A stretch of DNA of 64,000 bases, taken from positions 1,612,001-1,676,000 of the forward strand of contig NZ_CP142208.1 in assembly GCF_036865545.1 (NCBI RefSeq). The letters are read 5' to 3'. The stretch comes from Erwinia sp. E_sp_B01_1 (lineage in GTDB: Bacteria > Pseudomonadota > Gammaproteobacteria > Enterobacterales > Enterobacteriaceae). The position numbers and the translations under genes are program-made. A model generated the notes under the pieces. It was not told the origin of the DNA, made no database searches, and worked only from the letters and a program-made list of their open reading frames with translations. Below are positions 23,944-35,216 of the stretch, in pieces (position 1 is the stretch's first letter; each line of letters starts with the position of its first letter).

Positions 23944-26226
23944 TTACATGCTTTTGGTGAAGGTACGGGTAATCACATCCTGTTGCTGCTCTTTGGTCAG
24001 AGAGTTAAAGCGAACGGCATAACCAGAGACACGAATAGTCAGCTGAGGATATTTTTCCGGATCTTCCATTGCTTCCAGCAGCATCTCACGGTTCATCACG
24101 TTCACATTCAAATGCTGACCGCCTTCAATGCTGGCTTCATGATGGAAGTAACCATCCATTAGCCCGGCCAGGTTAGCTTTGCGCACGTCATCATCTTTAC
24201 CCAGCGCGTTTGGCACAATGGAGAAAGTATAAGAGATGCCGTCTTTAGCGTAAGCAAACGGCAGTTTGGCTACTGAAGTCAGTGAAGCCACTGCGCCTTT
24301 CTGATCGCGACCGTGCATTGGGTTGGCACCGGGTCCGAATGGTGCGCCAGCACGACGTCCATCCGGGGTGTTACCGGTTTTCTTACCGTAAACCACGTTT
24401 GATGTAATGGTCAGCACTGACTGAGTAGGTACCGCATTACGGTAGGTCTGCAGTTTCTGAATTTTCTTCATGAAACGTTCAACCAGATCGCAGGCGATAT
24501 CATCCACACGAGCATCATTGTTGCCAAACTGCGGGTATTCACCTTCAATTTTAAAATCAACGGCCAGGCCATCTTCATCACGAATGGTGGAGACTTTAGC
24601 GTATTTAATAGCTGACAGAGAATCCGCAGCCACAGAGAGACCAGCGATACCACAAGCCATGGTGCGATAAACATCACGGTCGTGCAGAGCCATCAGTGAA
24701 GCTTCGTAGCTGTATTTGTCGTGCATGTAATGGATAACGTTCAGCGCAGTAACATACTGTTTTGCCAGCCAGTCCATAAAGTGATCCATACGCTCCATCA
24801 CTTTATTATATTCCAGCACCTCATCCATCATTGGCGCTTCTTTCGGGCCAACCTGCATTTTCAACTTCTCATCCACGCCGCCATTAATCGCATACAGCAT
24901 GGTTTTTGCCAGGTTAGCGCGGGCACCGAAGAACTGCATTTGCTTACCGACAATCATCGGGCTGACGCAGCAGGCGATGGCGTAATCATCGTTGTTGAAG
25001 TCAGGACGCATTAAATCATCGTTCTCATACTGAACGGATGAGGTATCAATGGAGACTTTAGCCGCATATTTTTTGAAGTTAAGCGGCAGCTTTTCAGACC
25101 ACAGGATGGTCATGTTTGGTTCCGGAGAAGGCCCCATGGTGTAAAGGGTGTTCAGGAAACGGAAGCTGTTTTTGGTCACCAGTGTACGGCCATCAACGCC
25201 CATACCAGCCAGCGATTCCGTTGCCCAGATTGGATCGCCTGAGAACAGCTCATCATATTCAGGGGTACGCAGGAAGCGAACCATACGCAGTTTCATCACC
25301 AGGTGGTCAATCAGCTCCTGAGCCTGTTCTTCGGTGATTTTGCCTGCTTTCAGGTCGCGTTCGATGTAGATATCCAGGAATGTGGAGACGCGGCCAAATG
25401 ACATTGCTGCGCCATTCTGGGATTTAACCGCAGCCAGATAACCGAAGTAGGTCCACTGCACGGCTTCCTGAGCATTCTGCGCCGGGCCGGAGATGTCGCA
25501 ACCATATTTAGCGGCCATCTCTTTAATCTGCTGCAGGGCATGGTGCTGGTCAGCAATTTCTTCACGCAGGCGGATAGTGGCTTCGAGATTCACGCCGTTT
25601 TCCATATCTGCCTGCAGAGAGGTGAATTGTGCAAACTTGTCTTTCATCAGCATGTCGATGCCGTAAAGCGCTACGCGACGATAGTCACCAATGATACGCC
25701 CACGTCCATAAGCATCTGGCAGGCCAGTCAGCACACCTGATTTACGGCAGCGCAGAATATCCGGGGTATAAACGTCAAACACACCCTGATTATGGGTTTT
25801 GCGGTACTCACTAAAGATTTTTTTAACGCCAGGATCCAGCTCGCGGCCATATACCTTGCAGGAACCTTCCACCATCTTGATGCCGCCAAAAGGAATCAGC
25901 GCGCGTTTCAGGGGAGCTTCAGTCTGTAAACCAACGATAGTTTCCAGGGATTTATTGATATAGCCCGCATCGTGTGAAGTGATGGTGGATGCCAGGTCAG
26001 TATCAAAATCTACCGGGGCATGGGTGCGGTTTTCCAGCTTGATGCCTTCCATCACTTTATCCCACAGGGATGTAGTGGCTTCAGTGGCACCGCTCAGAAA
26101 GGCTTCATCACCTTCATACGGAGTGTAGTTTTTTTGAATGAAGTCACGCACGTTAATGCTGTTCTGCCATTCACCCTGTGCAAAGCTTTCCCAGGCCGCA
26201 GCCTGTTTTTCGTTGTGCTCGCTCAT
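23944..26226 (-). CDS. pflB: Formate acetyltransferase 1 (pyruvate formate-lyase)
   Basis: Glycyl-radical enzyme converting pyruvate and CoA to formate and acetyl-CoA during fermentation. The 760-residue product equals E. coli PflB. It has the active-site double cysteine in [12 protein letters not shown] (about residues 418-419) and the C-terminal glycyl-radical motif [13 protein letters not shown] (Gly near 734). It lies in the order ycaO-focA-pflB-pflA on the minus strand; focA and pflB are 80 bp apart and co-transcribed in relatives, under FNR and ArcA control. Confidence 0.98.
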   Translation of the reverse strand: MSEHNEKQAAAWESFAQGEWQNSINVRDFIQKNYTPYEGDEAFLSGATEATTSLWDKVMEGIKLENRTHAPVDFDTDLASTITSHDAGYINKSLETIVGLQTEAPLKRALIPFGGIKMVEGSCKVYGRELDPGVKKIFSEYRKTHNQGVFDVYTPDILRCRKSGVLTGLPDAYGRGRIIGDYRRVALYGIDMLMKDKFAQFTSLQADMENGVNLEATIRLREEIADQHHALQQIKEMAAKYGCDISGPAQNAQEAVQWTYFGYLAAVKSQNGAAMSFGRVSTFLDIYIERDLKAGKITEEQAQELIDHLVMKLRMVRFLRTPEYDELFSGDPIWATESLAGMGVDGRTLVTKNSFRFLNTLYTMGPSPEPNMTILWSEKLPLNFKKYAAKVSIDTSSVQYENDDLMRPDFNNDDYAIACCVSPMIVGKQMQFFGARANLAKTMLYAINGGVDEKLKMQVGPKEAPMMDEVLEYNKVMERMDHFMDWLAKQYVTALNVIHYMHDKYSYEASLMALHDRDVYRTMACGIAGLSVAADSLSAIKYAKVSTIRDEDGLAVDFKIEGEYPQFGNNDARVDDIACDLVERFMKKIQKLQTYRNAVPTQSVLTITSNVVYGKKTGNTPDGRRAGAPFGPGANPMHGRDQKGAVASLTSVAKLPFAYAKDGISYTFSIVPNALGKDDDVRKANLAGLMDGYFHHEASIEGGQHLNVNVMNREMLLEAMEDPEKYPQLTIRVSGYAVRFNSLTKEQQQDVITRTFTKSM

Positions 26227-26306
26227 TTGATACCTGCCTTAAATTACATGGAGTTCTGTTGTTCCTGCCGCCTGAAAGCCGCAGGTGCTTAATCAGTGTT
26301 GTGCAG

Positions 26307-27164
26307 CTAATGATAATTTCTGTCGCGAAGATAGATAACCCAATATGTCAGTCCGACCAGGAATCCACCGCCGATAATGTTGCCGATCGTCACGGGGATC
26401 AGGTTATCTGTAATAAAGTTGCTGACCGTCAGATGGGAAAACTGGGAGGCTGTAGCGCCCGTGGCCTGCCAGAACTCTGGCCCGGAGAAATCTTTGATCA
26501 CGATGGCGAGGGGGATCAGAAACATGTTCGCGATGCTGTGTTCAAACCCGCTGGCGACAAACATCGCTACGGGAAGCACCATTGCCAACATTTTATCGGT
26601 CAGGCTGCGGCCGGAATAGCTCATCCACACCGCCATACACACCATCAGATTGGCCAAGGTGCCCAGACAGACAGCTTCCAGAAAAGTATGGTGCATTTTA
26701 TGGTCAGCAGTTTGCAGAACATTTAACCCCCATGCACCATTGGCTGCCATAGCCTGACCTGCAAACCAGATCAGGGCGACAAAGAACATTGCGCCGAAAA
26801 AATTGCCTGTATAAACATTTATCCAGTTTCGCGCCAGTTGTCCCCATGTGATGCGTCCGCTGGCTTTGGCTACCATAGTGAGGACCGTCGAGGTAAAAAG
26901 ATCGGCTCCGCAGACTACAACCAGCATCAGGCCAAGAGAGAAACAGAGGCCGCCAACAAGCTTGCTCATGCCCCAGGGGGCAGTACCTGCGCCAGTAGTT
27001 GCAGTGATGTAAAAGACGAAGGCGATAGAGATAAAGACACCCGCAGTGATGGCCAGGAAAAAGGTGTCGAAAGGTTTTTTAGTGGCTTTATAGACGCCCG
27101 CCTCTTCAGCCACTTTGGCCATTTCAGAGGGCAATATTAAGTCAAACGGGTTGGCAGTTTTCAC
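26307..27164 (-). CDS. focA: Formate channel FocA
   Basis: Pentameric inner-membrane formate/formic acid channel of the FNT family, working with PflB. The start is taken as GTG at 27164 (KTANPFDLILP...), preceded by GGGAG at 8 nt. It gives 285 residues, exactly the E. coli length; an in-frame TTG at 27179 is possible but less likely. Conserved pieces include FVFYITATTG, GLMLVVVCGADLFTSTVL, the central-pore histidine in VASGFEHSIANMFLIP, and NLIPVTIGNIIGGG. Six hydrophobic segments fit the family fold. Confidence 0.96.
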   Translation of the reverse strand: MKTANPFDLILPSEMAKVAEEAGVYKATKKPFDTFFLAITAGVFISIAFVFYITATTGAGTAPWGMSKLVGGLCFSLGLMLVVVCGADLFTSTVLTMVAKASGRITWGQLARNWINVYTGNFFGAMFFVALIWFAGQAMAANGAWGLNVLQTADHKMHHTFLEAVCLGTLANLMVCMAVWMSYSGRSLTDKMLAMVLPVAMFVASGFEHSIANMFLIPLAIVIKDFSGPEFWQATGATASQFSHLTVSNFITDNLIPVTIGNIIGGGFLVGLTYWVIYLRDRNYH

Positions 27165-27533
27165 TCTGACTACTCCCAAAATTAGTCAACGCCGTGATAC
27201 TAACAAAGGAGTATAGGAGAGAAATTGATGTGGATCATATTGCACCGGAGTAAGCGGCAATTAAACCCTTATTTTTACAAGGTTAATGATTTATCTTATT
27301 GAAATTATTGATTTAAATTTTTTTTAAAACTCTAAAAAAAAGTTGAAATGAGCACGTTTTGCGCCTGGTTGAGGCCTGTTTTAGCTGGTTTTGTTGCTGG
27401 GAGGTTAATGGGTTTTCTGGAACCAAAATACAATTCACTTTCCATTAACTTTTGCACAGTAAAAAGGAGGAGGGGAGGAGCAAAACTGACGGAGAGAAAC
27501 AGCGACCGGCAAAGGCTACCGGCCGCTTTAACG
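27165..27533 (-). promoter_or_regulatory. focA-pflB promoter region
   Basis: 369 bp between ycaO and focA, strongly A/T-rich over about 27290-27345, as expected for the regulated focA-pfl promoter region. A candidate -10, TATACT on the minus strand (27210-27215), lies close to focA. The ycaO end is marked by an imperfect GCGGCCGG / CCGGTCGC hairpin near 27505-27530. No ORF is supported. FNR and ArcA regulation is known for the family; only the FNR-like box (listed separately) is visible here. Confidence 0.55.
27225..27238. promoter_or_regulatory. FNR-like box upstream of focA
   Basis: TTGAT-GTGG-ATCAT matches the FNR consensus TTGAT-N4-ATCAA at 9 of 10 positions, about 60 bp upstream of the focA start. 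FNR activation of focA-pflB is well established in E. coli, so the site is probably functional. Confidence 0.68.
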
Positions 27534-29291
27534 TTATTTCCAGTTCAGGCGCTTGGCCTGCTGAAGTTTCTCATAGGCGGCAAGCAGAGACTGATGAGCC
27601 GGGAAGGCCAGCAACTCTTCATCCACCGATTGCAGACCGTTGAACGGGGCTTCTCCGCTAATGGCTGCTGAAGCGGCTTCCACTGCTTCCAGCCCATACA
27701 TCCGTACGAACGCATTGTGATACTGAACCGGGTCGCGATCTTCTTCCTGGCTTAACAGCAGCAGAGTTTGCAGACAGCGATAGTAATTAGCGCGGGCAGG
27801 TGTGAAGACAGAACTGTTGAATTCCATCGTCCATTCCGTCCAAATCAACGCCTGATCCAAATCACCGCCGGCCAGCGCCAGCATTGCTTTCAGTTCACCA
27901 ATGCGCAGAGTGTACCAGCCGTTATCCTTGCCGGTAGCCAGGCCGAGGAGTTCACGCACGCGGGTGAAGTCATCATGGCCGTCTTCATCCAGACGCTCAA
28001 TCAGAGCCAGATAGTCCGCTTTCTCCCACTGAGTTTCTGGTAACGAGAGCAGGGTGTCGCGCAGATAAGCCCCCATGCTGTTATTCGCCAGTAGCAGGTC
28101 TTCAGCAGGGTAGATATCTGACATGCCCGGCACGATGATACGGCAGGCATACACGTCAAGATGCTGATAATCCGCGATATATACTTCCTGATCTTCCGCT
28201 TTAAAGATCGCCATCAGCGTAGCGAACTCTTCTTCCGTTGTGCCATCGAAACGCCAGTCAACAAACGGATAGTCAGCGTCATCTTTAAACATATCCCAGG
28301 AGATCAGACCGCTTGAATCAATGAAGTGGGTTTCAAGGTTGGCATGCTCTGCCACTTCTTCATCATCAAAGGTTGGCGGCGTAAAGACATCAAGGTCTTT
28401 AAGGCCACGGCCTTGCAGCAGCTCGGTGACGGTACGTTCCAGCGCCACGCCAAAATCTGGGTGCGCGCCGAATGAGGCGAAACAGGTTCCGTTTTCCGGG
28501 TTGAAAAGCACCACGCAGATAACCGGATATTTGCCGCCGAGAGAGGCGTCATAAGAGAAGATGGGGAAGCCTTCCGCTTCAAGTCTGGCGATGGATTCCA
28601 CCACGCCCGGATAGCGATCCAGCACCGTTTGCGGGATAGCAGGCAGGCTGATCGATTCCGCAATAATGCGGTTTTTGATATAACGCTCGAACACTTCTGA
28701 CAGGCCCTGAACACGCGCTTCGTTAGGCGTGTTACCCGCAGACATACCGTTAGAGACATACAGGTTACCGATGATGTTCATCGGAATGTAAACAGTCTGC
28801 TGATCGGACTGACGGGTAAAGGGCAGGGCGCAGATGCCGCGATCGCTGTTGCCAGACTGAAGGTCGATCAACTCGCTGGCGCTGACTTCCTGCTCAGGAT
28901 CGTAAAAAGCTTTCAGGCGCTCATCAAGGATGCCGGCTGGCAGGCTGTCATCTTCCGGCAGCGGGAACCATTTTTCATTGGGATAATGAACGAAATCGCC
29001 ATTGGCAATGTTGTTGCCCAGCCAGAAATCGGCAAAAAAGTAGTTGGTAGACAGGCGTTCAAAGTATTCGCCCAAAGCGGAAGCCAGCGCCGCTTTTTTG
29101 CTGGCGCCTTTACCGTTGGTAAAACAGAGCGGGCAGTCACGGTCGCGAATATGCACTGACCAGACATGGGGAACCGGGTTCAGCCAGGAAGCCTCTTCTA
29201 TATTGAAGCCCAGATCCTGTAATTTTTGCTGAAAGCGTGCGATGGAATCTTCCAGCGCGGCGTCTTTGCCTGGAATATAAGTTTGCGTCAT
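27534..29291 (-). CDS. ycaO: YcaO cyclodehydratase-like protein (RimO partner)
   Basis: ATP-utilising YcaO-fold protein. In E. coli it assists RimO-dependent beta-methylthiolation of ribosomal protein S12, and it shares the ATP-binding fold used in thiazole/oxazole peptide synthesis. The product has ~585 residues (start 29291, MTQTYIPGKDAALEDSIARF). It carries the ATP-binding Glu-rich segments GEYFERLSTNYFFADFW and RVQGLSEVFERYIKNRIIAES, and the core ELLQGRGLKDLDVFTPPTFDD. A C-terminal TPR-like helical region begins near WYTLRIGELKAML. The in-frame GTG at 29300 is possible; neither start has a strong ribosome-binding site. No precursor-peptide gene lies nearby, so a peptide natural-product role is not suggested. 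Confidence 0.95.
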   Translation of the reverse strand: MTQTYIPGKDAALEDSIARFQQKLQDLGFNIEEASWLNPVPHVWSVHIRDRDCPLCFTNGKGASKKAALASALGEYFERLSTNYFFADFWLGNNIANGDFVHYPNEKWFPLPEDDSLPAGILDERLKAFYDPEQEVSASELIDLQSGNSDRGICALPFTRQSDQQTVYIPMNIIGNLYVSNGMSAGNTPNEARVQGLSEVFERYIKNRIIAESISLPAIPQTVLDRYPGVVESIARLEAEGFPIFSYDASLGGKYPVICVVLFNPENGTCFASFGAHPDFGVALERTVTELLQGRGLKDLDVFTPPTFDDEEVAEHANLETHFIDSSGLISWDMFKDDADYPFVDWRFDGTTEEEFATLMAIFKAEDQEVYIADYQHLDVYACRIIVPGMSDIYPAEDLLLANNSMGAYLRDTLLSLPETQWEKADYLALIERLDEDGHDDFTRVRELLGLATGKDNGWYTLRIGELKAMLALAGGDLDQALIWTEWTMEFNSSVFTPARANYYRCLQTLLLLSQEEDRDPVQYHNAFVRMYGLEAVEAASAAISGEAPFNGLQSVDEELLAFPAHQSLLAAYEKLQQAKRLNWK

Positions 29292-29501
29292 AGTGCCCAC
29301 TTGTTTTGGGTTGTGCGGAAAAGGCGCAATGATACGGGGTTTCTGCCCGATTCGCTACGCGAGGGGGAAATTCCTGCCGCTGCTGACTGGCATCTTTCCG
29401 GAACTGGTCGGCTTACCGGATAAAACATTGCAGCCGGAGAAGGGCAATGATAAAACCGATAGCTGAATCGAAATCGATTGGACTAAAAGTGGTGAGGGAA
29501 A

Positions 29502-30587
29502 ATGAGTCAGGTTTTCAATTTTAGCTCCGGCCCGGCGATGCTGCCGGCAGAAGTTCTGCGTCGTGCGGAACAGGAACTGCGTAACTGGCAGGGATTAGGC
29601 ACTTCTGTGATGGAAATCAGCCATCGCAGTAAAGAATTTATTCAGGTAGCTGTAGAGGCCGAGCAAGATTTTCGCGACCTGCTGAAAATTCCTTCTAATT
29701 ATAAAGTCCTGTTCTCTCATGGCGGTGCCCGCGCGCAGTTCGCGGCGATCCCCATGAACCTGTTAGGCAGTAAAACCACTGCAGATTATGTGGATGGTGG
29801 TTACTGGGCGCACAGTGCTATTAATGAAGCACTGAAATATTGCACCCCAAACGTGATCGATGTGAAAACCACGGTGGATGGGCTGCGGGCTATTACTCCG
29901 ATGAGCGACTGGGCATTATCAGATGATGCCGCCTATGTTCATTACTGCCCAAACGAAACCATTGACGGTCTGGCTATTCACGAAGAGCCTGACTTTGGCG
30001 ACAAAGTGGTGGTGGCCGATCTCTCTTCCACCATTCTTTCTTCGCCAATAGACATCAACCGTTATGGTGTGATCTATGCGGGCGCGCAAAAAAATATCGG
30101 TCCTGCTGGTTTGACGCTGGTGGTAGTGCGTGAAGACCTGCTGGGTAAGGCGAAGAAAGAGCTGCCTTCAATCCTGGATTATCAGGTTCTCAGTGAGAAC
30201 GAATCGATGTTCAACACCCCACCTACTTTTGCCTGGTATCTTTCTGGCCTGGTATTCAAGTGGCTGAAGGAGCAGGGCGGTGTGGCAGAACTCGATAAGC
30301 GCAATCAGGCGAAAGCCGATCTGCTTTACGGCACCATCGACAAAAGCGAATTTTACCGCAACGAAGTGGCCACGGCTAACCGTTCCCGGATGAATGTGCC
30401 TTTCCAGCTGGCTGATGCTTCACTGGATAAAGCGTTCCTCGAAGAGTCCTTTGCCGCCGGACTGCATGCCCTGAAAGGTCACAGAGTCGTGGGCGGTATG
30501 CGCGCCTCAATTTACAACGCCATGCCGCTGGAAGGCGTGAAGGCACTGACCGACTTTATGACTGATTTTGAGCGTCGTCACGGTTAA
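29502..30587 (+). CDS. serC: Phosphoserine aminotransferase
   Basis: PLP enzyme of serine and pyridoxal phosphate biosynthesis (3-phosphohydroxypyruvate to phosphoserine). The 361-residue product has [15 protein letters not shown] at the N-terminus, the PLP lysine in [15 protein letters not shown] (about residue 198), [10 protein letters not shown] and the C-terminal [24 protein letters not shown]. It forms an operon with aroA 84 bp downstream, with an attenuator-like hairpin between. The gene ycaP found near here in E. coli is absent; the 210 bp upstream of serC contain only its promoter. Confidence 0.97.
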   Translation: MSQVFNFSSGPAMLPAEVLRRAEQELRNWQGLGTSVMEISHRSKEFIQVAVEAEQDFRDLLKIPSNYKVLFSHGGARAQFAAIPMNLLGSKTTADYVDGGYWAHSAINEALKYCTPNVIDVKTTVDGLRAITPMSDWALSDDAAYVHYCPNETIDGLAIHEEPDFGDKVVVADLSSTILSSPIDINRYGVIYAGAQKNIGPAGLTLVVVREDLLGKAKKELPSILDYQVLSENESMFNTPPTFAWYLSGLVFKWLKEQGGVAELDKRNQAKADLLYGTIDKSEFYRNEVATANRSRMNVPFQLADASLDKAFLEESFAAGLHALKGHRVVGGMRASIYNAMPLEGVKALTDFMTDFERRHG

Positions 30588-30615
30588 GTCAGCCGGTTAA
30601 TAAGTTGAATAAATT

Positions 30616-30641
30616 GAAACCTCGCGATGTTGCGGGGTTTC
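30616..30641 (+). terminator. Attenuator-like hairpin in the serC-aroA operon
   Basis: A 10-bp stem GAAACCTCGC / GCGGGGTTTC (one T-G pair) with a 6-nt loop, followed by ATTGCATTTT, 28 bp after serC. A comparable terminator-like element is known between serC and aroA in enterobacteria and lets the two genes be expressed unequally. Confidence 0.65.
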
Positions 30642-30671
30642 ATTGCATTTTATCTGGAGAGTACGTTTCAC

Positions 30672-31958
30672 ATGCTGGAATCCCTGACCCTACAACCTGT
30701 TGCACTGGTAGATGGCACAGTTAACTTACCCGGTTCAAAGAGCGTATCGAACCGCGCTTTGCTGCTGGCCGCACTGGCTAAAGGCACTACCCGCCTGACT
30801 AATCTGCTGGACAGTGACGATGTGCGTCACATGCTGACAGCATTAAAAGCCCTGAACGTCGCTTTCACCTTGTCTGAAGATCGAACCGTCTGTGAAGTGA
30901 CGGGTCAGGGTGGCCCACTGCGTGCCGAAGGTTCCGTTGAGCTGTTTTTAGGCAATGCCGGTACCGCGATGCGCCCACTGGCTGCAGCACTCTGTCTGGG
31001 GCACAACGATATTGTGTTAACCGGCGAGCCGCGAATGAAAGAGCGCCCGATTGGGCATCTGGTTGATGCGTTACGTCAGGGCGGGGCTGAGATCGATTAC
31101 CTGGAGCAGACGGATTATCCGCCACTGCGCCTGAAAGGCGGTTTCAACGGCGGTGAAGTTTCCGTAGATGGCAGCGTATCAAGCCAGTTCCTGACCGCGT
31201 TGCTAATGACAGCGCCACTGGCACCGAACGACACAAAAATTGTGATCAAAGGCGATCTGGTTTCCAAACCTTACATCGACATCACGCTGAACCTGATGCG
31301 TACTTTCGGGGTGGAAGTCATCAACGAAAATTACAGCACCTTCCAGATCGCAGGCAATCAGCAGTACATTTCGCCTGGCGACTATCTGGTCGAGGGCGAT
31401 GCTTCTTCAGCCTCTTACTTCCTGGCTGCTGCTGCGATCAAGGGCGGTACGGTAAAAGTCACCGGTATCGGTCGAAACAGCATGCAGGGTGACATTCGCT
31501 TTGCCGATGTGCTGCAGCAGATGGGCGCGGTCATTGAATGGGGCGATGACTATATTGCCTGCACCCGCGGCGAACTGAAGGCTATCGATCTGGACATGAA
31601 CCATATTCCGGACGCAGCAATGACTATTGCCACCGCCGCGCTGTTTGCTGAAGGCACCACGGTTATGCGTAACATCTATAACTGGCGCGTTAAGGAAACG
31701 GATCGTCTGGCTGCGATGGCCACGGAATTACGTAAAGTGGGCGCTGAAGTGGAAGAGGGGCATGACTACATCCGCATCACGCCATCAGAAACGATAAAGT
31801 ATGCTGAAATTGGCACCTATAACGATCACCGCATGGCCATGTGTTTCTCGCTGGTTGCGCTCTCCTCCACGCCAGTGACCATTCTTGATCCTGGATGCAC
31901 CGCCAAAACCTTCCCTGATTATTTTGAGCAGTTAGCCCGTATCAGCAAGCTGGCTTAA
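30672..31958 (+). CDS. aroA: 3-phosphoshikimate 1-carboxyvinyltransferase (EPSP synthase)
   Basis: Sixth step of the shikimate pathway. The 428-residue product has the two-domain EPSP synthase fold with signatures [20 protein letters not shown] near the N-terminus, [17 protein letters not shown] (the PEP/glyphosate-site loop with Gly and Pro as in class I enzymes), [31 protein letters not shown] and [17 protein letters not shown]. The class I loop predicts glyphosate sensitivity. The start at 30672 ([15 protein letters not shown]) is chosen over an in-frame extension to 30627, which runs through the attenuator hairpin. The ribosome-binding site is CTGGAGAG. Confidence 0.97.
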   Translation: MLESLTLQPVALVDGTVNLPGSKSVSNRALLLAALAKGTTRLTNLLDSDDVRHMLTALKALNVAFTLSEDRTVCEVTGQGGPLRAEGSVELFLGNAGTAMRPLAAALCLGHNDIVLTGEPRMKERPIGHLVDALRQGGAEIDYLEQTDYPPLRLKGGFNGGEVSVDGSVSSQFLTALLMTAPLAPNDTKIVIKGDLVSKPYIDITLNLMRTFGVEVINENYSTFQIAGNQQYISPGDYLVEGDASSASYFLAAAAIKGGTVKVTGIGRNSMQGDIRFADVLQQMGAVIEWGDDYIACTRGELKAIDLDMNHIPDAAMTIATAALFAEGTTVMRNIYNWRVKETDRLAAMATELRKVGAEVEEGHDYIRITPSETIKYAEIGTYNDHRMAMCFSLVALSSTPVTILDPGCTAKTFPDYFEQLARISKLA

Positions 31959-31969
31959 ATCTGTCATTC

Positions 31970-31989
31970 CGCTGCACTCCGGTGCAGCG
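31970..31989 (+). terminator. Hairpin after aroA
   Basis: Perfect 8-bp stem CGCTGCAC / GTGCAGCG with loop TCCG, 11 bp past the aroA stop. There is no T-run, so it may be rho-assisted or an mRNA-end stabiliser. Confidence 0.5.
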
Positions 31990-32091
31990 AGATGCGAGCC
32001 AACTCACGTCCTGCAAGGTTATTCCCGCTAATCCCCGCGATAAATTTGATCCCGACTATGCTTAAGGGGTAACGATCCTGTCTGTATAGCG

Positions 32092-32097
32092 TATAAT
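32092..32097 (+). promoter_or_regulatory. Candidate -10 element for cmk/rpsA
   Basis: A consensus TATAAT 53 bp upstream of cmk, in the 192-bp aroA-cmk gap. No good -35 hexamer sits at the right spacing. E. coli rpsA is transcribed both from its own promoters and from one upstream of cmk. Confidence 0.5.
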
Positions 32098-32150
32098 GCG
32101 CGTCGATATTTGTCTGAGTTTTACAGGCATCCCACCGACAGGAGAACGAT

Positions 32151-32837
32151 ATGACGGCTTTAGCCCCGGTGATCACCATTGATGGCCCAAGCGGTGCTGG
32201 TAAAGGGACCTTGTGTAAAGCGATGGCTGAAGCATTGCGCTGGCACCTGCTGGATTCTGGTGCAATTTACCGCGTGCTGGCGTTAGCCGCGTTACATCAT
32301 CAGGTGGATATCACCTCTGAAGAGGCGCTGGTACCCATTGCGGCGCATCTGGATGTGCGTTTCGTGGCTACGAATGGCGAAATGGAAGTGATCCTCGAAG
32401 GGGAAGACGTTTCTGGCGAAATTCGTACGCAGGATGTCAGTAACACAGCTTCTAAAGTGGCCGCTTTCCCCCGCGTACGGGAAGCGTTGCTCCGCCGTCA
32501 GCGGGCTTTCAGGGATATGCCTGGTCTGATCGCCGATGGTCGCGATATGGGCACAGTGGTGTTTCCTGATGCACCAGTGAAAATTTTTCTGGATGCCAGC
32601 CCGGATGAGCGTGCGAACAGACGTATGCTACAGTTGCAGGAAAAGGGCTTTAGTGTTAACTTTGAGCGCCTTTTATCTGAGATAAAAGAGCGTGATGACC
32701 GCGATCGTAACCGCGCCATTGCACCACTGATACCGGCAGATGACGCGCTGGTGCTGGATTCAACCAGCATGTCGATTGAGGAAGTGATTAAAATCGCCCT
32801 CGATTATGCGCGTGAAAAGTTGTCTTTGCCGCAGTGA
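32151..32837 (+). CDS. cmk: Cytidylate kinase
   Basis: Phosphorylates CMP and dCMP using ATP; cytoplasmic nucleotide salvage. The 228-residue product has the P-loop [10 protein letters not shown] near residues 10-19, the CMP-binding insert with LLDSGAIYR and [16 protein letters not shown], and the lid segment around [11 protein letters not shown]. Length and sequence match E. coli Cmk (227). It lies upstream of rpsA with a hairpin-bearing leader between them, the conserved arrangement. Confidence 0.97.
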   Translation: MTALAPVITIDGPSGAGKGTLCKAMAEALRWHLLDSGAIYRVLALAALHHQVDITSEEALVPIAAHLDVRFVATNGEMEVILEGEDVSGEIRTQDVSNTASKVAAFPRVREALLRRQRAFRDMPGLIADGRDMGTVVFPDAPVKIFLDASPDERANRRMLQLQEKGFSVNFERLLSEIKERDDRDRNRAIAPLIPADDALVLDSTSMSIEEVIKIALDYAREKLSLPQ

Positions 32838-32840
32838 ATC

Positions 32841-32912
32841 ACGGGCCTCCAGGCCCGTAAATTTTAAATAACCCTGTGATATGGACGTCATGGGGCATGT
32901 GAAACAACCCCA
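32841..32912 (+). promoter_or_regulatory. Structured rpsA leader
   Basis: The 128-bp cmk-rpsA gap begins with a perfect hairpin ACGGGCC-TCCA-GGCCCGT (32841-32858) followed by A/T-rich DNA. A second stem TGGGG...CCCCA lies at 32891-32912. Several GGA motifs (ATGGACG, AGGATG, GTGGACG) follow. E. coli rpsA has a hairpin-rich leader through which S1 represses its own translation, and the start lacks a classical Shine-Dalgarno sequence. The same seems true here (CATAAGATTATCAAT before ATG). Confidence 0.6.
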
Positions 32913-32965
32913 CCCGTCAGGATGTCAGGTGGACGTTAAATTGAAGAATCCATAAGATTATCAAT

Positions 32966-34639
32966 ATGACTGAATCTTTTGCTCAACTCTTTGAAGAGTC
33001 CCTGAAAACAATCGAAACCCGTCCGGGTTCTATCGTTCGTGGTGTTGTTGTCTCTATCGACAAAGACATCGTTCTGGTTGATGCGGGTCTGAAATCTGAA
33101 TCTGCAATTCCTGCAGAGCAGTTCAAGAACGCAGCCGGCGAACTGGAAATCCAGGTAGGCGACGAAGTTGACGTAGCGCTGGATGCTGTTGAAGACGGCT
33201 TCGGTGAAACTCTGCTGTCTCGTGAGAAAGCTAAGCGCCACGAAGCGTGGATCACGCTGGAAAAAGCTTACGAAGAAGCTGAAACTGTTACCGGTGTTAT
33301 CAACGGCAAAGTCAAGGGCGGCTTCACTGTTGAGCTGAACGGCATTCGTGCGTTCCTGCCAGGTTCACTGGTAGACGTGCGTCCAGTGCGCGACACGCTG
33401 CACCTGGAAGGCAAAGAGCTTGAATTCAAAGTAATCAAGCTGGATCAGAAACGTAACAACGTGGTTGTTTCACGTCGTGCAGTTATCGAATCCGAAAACA
33501 GCGCAGAGCGCGATCAGCTGCTGGAAAACCTGCAGGAAGGCATGGAAGTTAAGGGTATCGTTAAGAACCTGACTGACTACGGTGCATTCGTTGATCTGGG
33601 CGGCGTTGATGGCCTGCTGCACATCACTGACATGGCATGGAAACGCGTTAAGCATCCAAGCGAAATTGTCAACGTTGGCGACGAAATCACTGTTAAAGTG
33701 CTGAAATTCGACCGCGAGCGTACCCGTGTGTCCCTGGGTCTGAAACAGCTGGGCGAGGATCCTTGGGTCGCTATCGCTAAGCGTTACCCAGAAGGCACCC
33801 GTCTGACTGGCCGTGTAACTAACCTGACCGACTACGGCTGCTTCGTTGAAATCGAAGAAGGCGTTGAAGGCCTGGTGCACGTTTCAGAAATGGACTGGAC
33901 CAACAAAAACATTCATCCGTCTAAAGTTGTTAACGTTGGCGATGTTGTTGAAGTTATGGTTCTGGATATCGACGAAGAACGTCGTCGTATCTCCCTGGGT
34001 CTGAAGCAGTGCAAAAACAACCCATGGCAGCAGTTTGCAGAAACCCACAACAAGGGCGACCGTGTTGAAGGTAAAATCAAGTCTATCACTGACTTCGGTA
34101 TCTTCATCGGCCTGGACGGCGGCATCGACGGCCTGGTTCACCTGTCTGACATCTCCTGGAACGCTACCGGAGAAGAAGCAGTTCGTGAATACAAGAAAGG
34201 CGACGAAATCGCAGCTGTGGTTCTGCAGGTTGACGCAGAGCGCGAGCGCATCTCCCTGGGCGTTAAGCAGCTGGCAGAAGATCCGTTCAACAACTACATC
34301 TCTCTGAACAAGAAAGGTGCTATTGTTAACGGTAAAGTGACTGCAGTTGACGCTAAAGGCGCAACAGTTGAACTGGCTGACGGCGTTGAAGGTTACCTGC
34401 GTGCTTCTGAAGCCTCTGTTGACCGCGTAGAAGACGCAACTCTGGTTCTGAATGTTGGCGACGATGTTGAAGCTAAATTCACCGGTGTTGACCGTAAAAA
34501 CCGCGTAGTGAGCTTGTCTGTTCGTGCTAAAGACCAGGCTGACGAGAAAGAAGCCATCAATACTGTGAACGCTAAACAGGAAGAAGGTAACTTCTCTAAC
34601 GCTATGGCTGAAGCATTCAAAGCAGCTAAAGGCGAGTAA
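32966..34639 (+). CDS. rpsA: 30S ribosomal protein S1
   Basis: Binds mRNA and delivers it to the 30S subunit; essential. The 557-residue product equals the E. coli length and has six S1/OB-fold repeats, two ribosome-binding ones at the N-terminus and four RNA-binding ones (for example [55 protein letters not shown]). Codon use is visibly biased toward highly expressed-gene codons compared with neighbours. ihfB follows 83 bp downstream, the conserved order. Confidence 0.98.
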   Translation: MTESFAQLFEESLKTIETRPGSIVRGVVVSIDKDIVLVDAGLKSESAIPAEQFKNAAGELEIQVGDEVDVALDAVEDGFGETLLSREKAKRHEAWITLEKAYEEAETVTGVINGKVKGGFTVELNGIRAFLPGSLVDVRPVRDTLHLEGKELEFKVIKLDQKRNNVVVSRRAVIESENSAERDQLLENLQEGMEVKGIVKNLTDYGAFVDLGGVDGLLHITDMAWKRVKHPSEIVNVGDEITVKVLKFDRERTRVSLGLKQLGEDPWVAIAKRYPEGTRLTGRVTNLTDYGCFVEIEEGVEGLVHVSEMDWTNKNIHPSKVVNVGDVVEVMVLDIDEERRRISLGLKQCKNNPWQQFAETHNKGDRVEGKIKSITDFGIFIGLDGGIDGLVHLSDISWNATGEEAVREYKKGDEIAAVVLQVDAERERISLGVKQLAEDPFNNYISLNKKGAIVNGKVTAVDAKGATVELADGVEGYLRASEASVDRVEDATLVLNVGDDVEAKFTGVDRKNRVVSLSVRAKDQADEKEAINTVNAKQEEGNFSNAMAEAFKAAKGE

Positions 34640-34722
34640 TTGCTTTTGCAGCAGGGCAGTGTAAGCTGCCCTGAATGCCGTAACTGTCAGAGCTTTTCCA
34701 ACAGGAATTTACCGGAGGATTT

Positions 34723-35007
34723 ATGACCAAGTCAGAACTTATTGAAAGACTTGCTGGCCAGCACTCTCATATTCCGGCGAAAGTCGTTGAGGATGCGGTC
34801 AAAGAGATGCTTGAGCACATGGCGACCACTTTGGCGCAGGGCGAACGCATTGAAATCCGGGGCTTCGGCAGTTTTTCTTTGCACTATCGCGCACCCCGCA
34901 CTGGCCGTAACCCGAAAACGGGTGACAAAGTGGAGTTGGAAGGTAAATACGTTCCACACTTCAAGCCAGGTAAAGAGCTGCGTGACCGGGCAAATATTTA
35001 CGGCTGA
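34723..35007 (+). CDS. ihfB: Integration host factor subunit beta
   Basis: DNA-bending nucleoid protein; heterodimer with IhfA. The 94-residue product equals E. coli IHF-beta: [13 protein letters not shown], the beta-arm with the DNA-intercalating proline in [15 protein letters not shown], and the closing [15 protein letters not shown]. The ribosome-binding site is GGAGG. A textbook terminator with a UUCG loop follows, so the cmk-rpsA-ihfB run ends here. Confidence 0.98.
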   Translation: MTKSELIERLAGQHSHIPAKVVEDAVKEMLEHMATTLAQGERIEIRGFGSFSLHYRAPRTGRNPKTGDKVELEGKYVPHFKPGKELRDRANIYG

Positions 35008-35027
35008 TGCCTTAGCATTACCCAATA

Positions 35028-35056
35028 AAAACGACACTTCGGTGTCGTTTTTTTTT
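35028..35056 (+). terminator. ihfB terminator
   Basis: A 10-bp stem AAAACGACAC / GTGTCGTTTT with a UUCG tetraloop and a nine-T run. Strong rho-independent terminator. Confidence 0.95.
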
Positions 35057-35216
35057 GCCTGTTTTTCACCAGCGCTGAGAGCCGGACTGCAATAAAATGA
35101 GTGAAATTGTCACGACTTCTGAAATATACCGAGCGGGACCTGGAAAACAATAATTCCGGGCTGCATGCCCTGTAGTACGGAGGTAGTGTCTGATGACGGA
35201 ATAACGGAGAACCGTC

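Noticed and set aside
27534..29291. ycaO as the core of a ribosomal-peptide (thiazole/oxazole) biosynthesis cluster
   Set aside because: No precursor peptide, dehydrogenase or exporter is nearby; it is the housekeeping ycaO of the focA-pfl locus.
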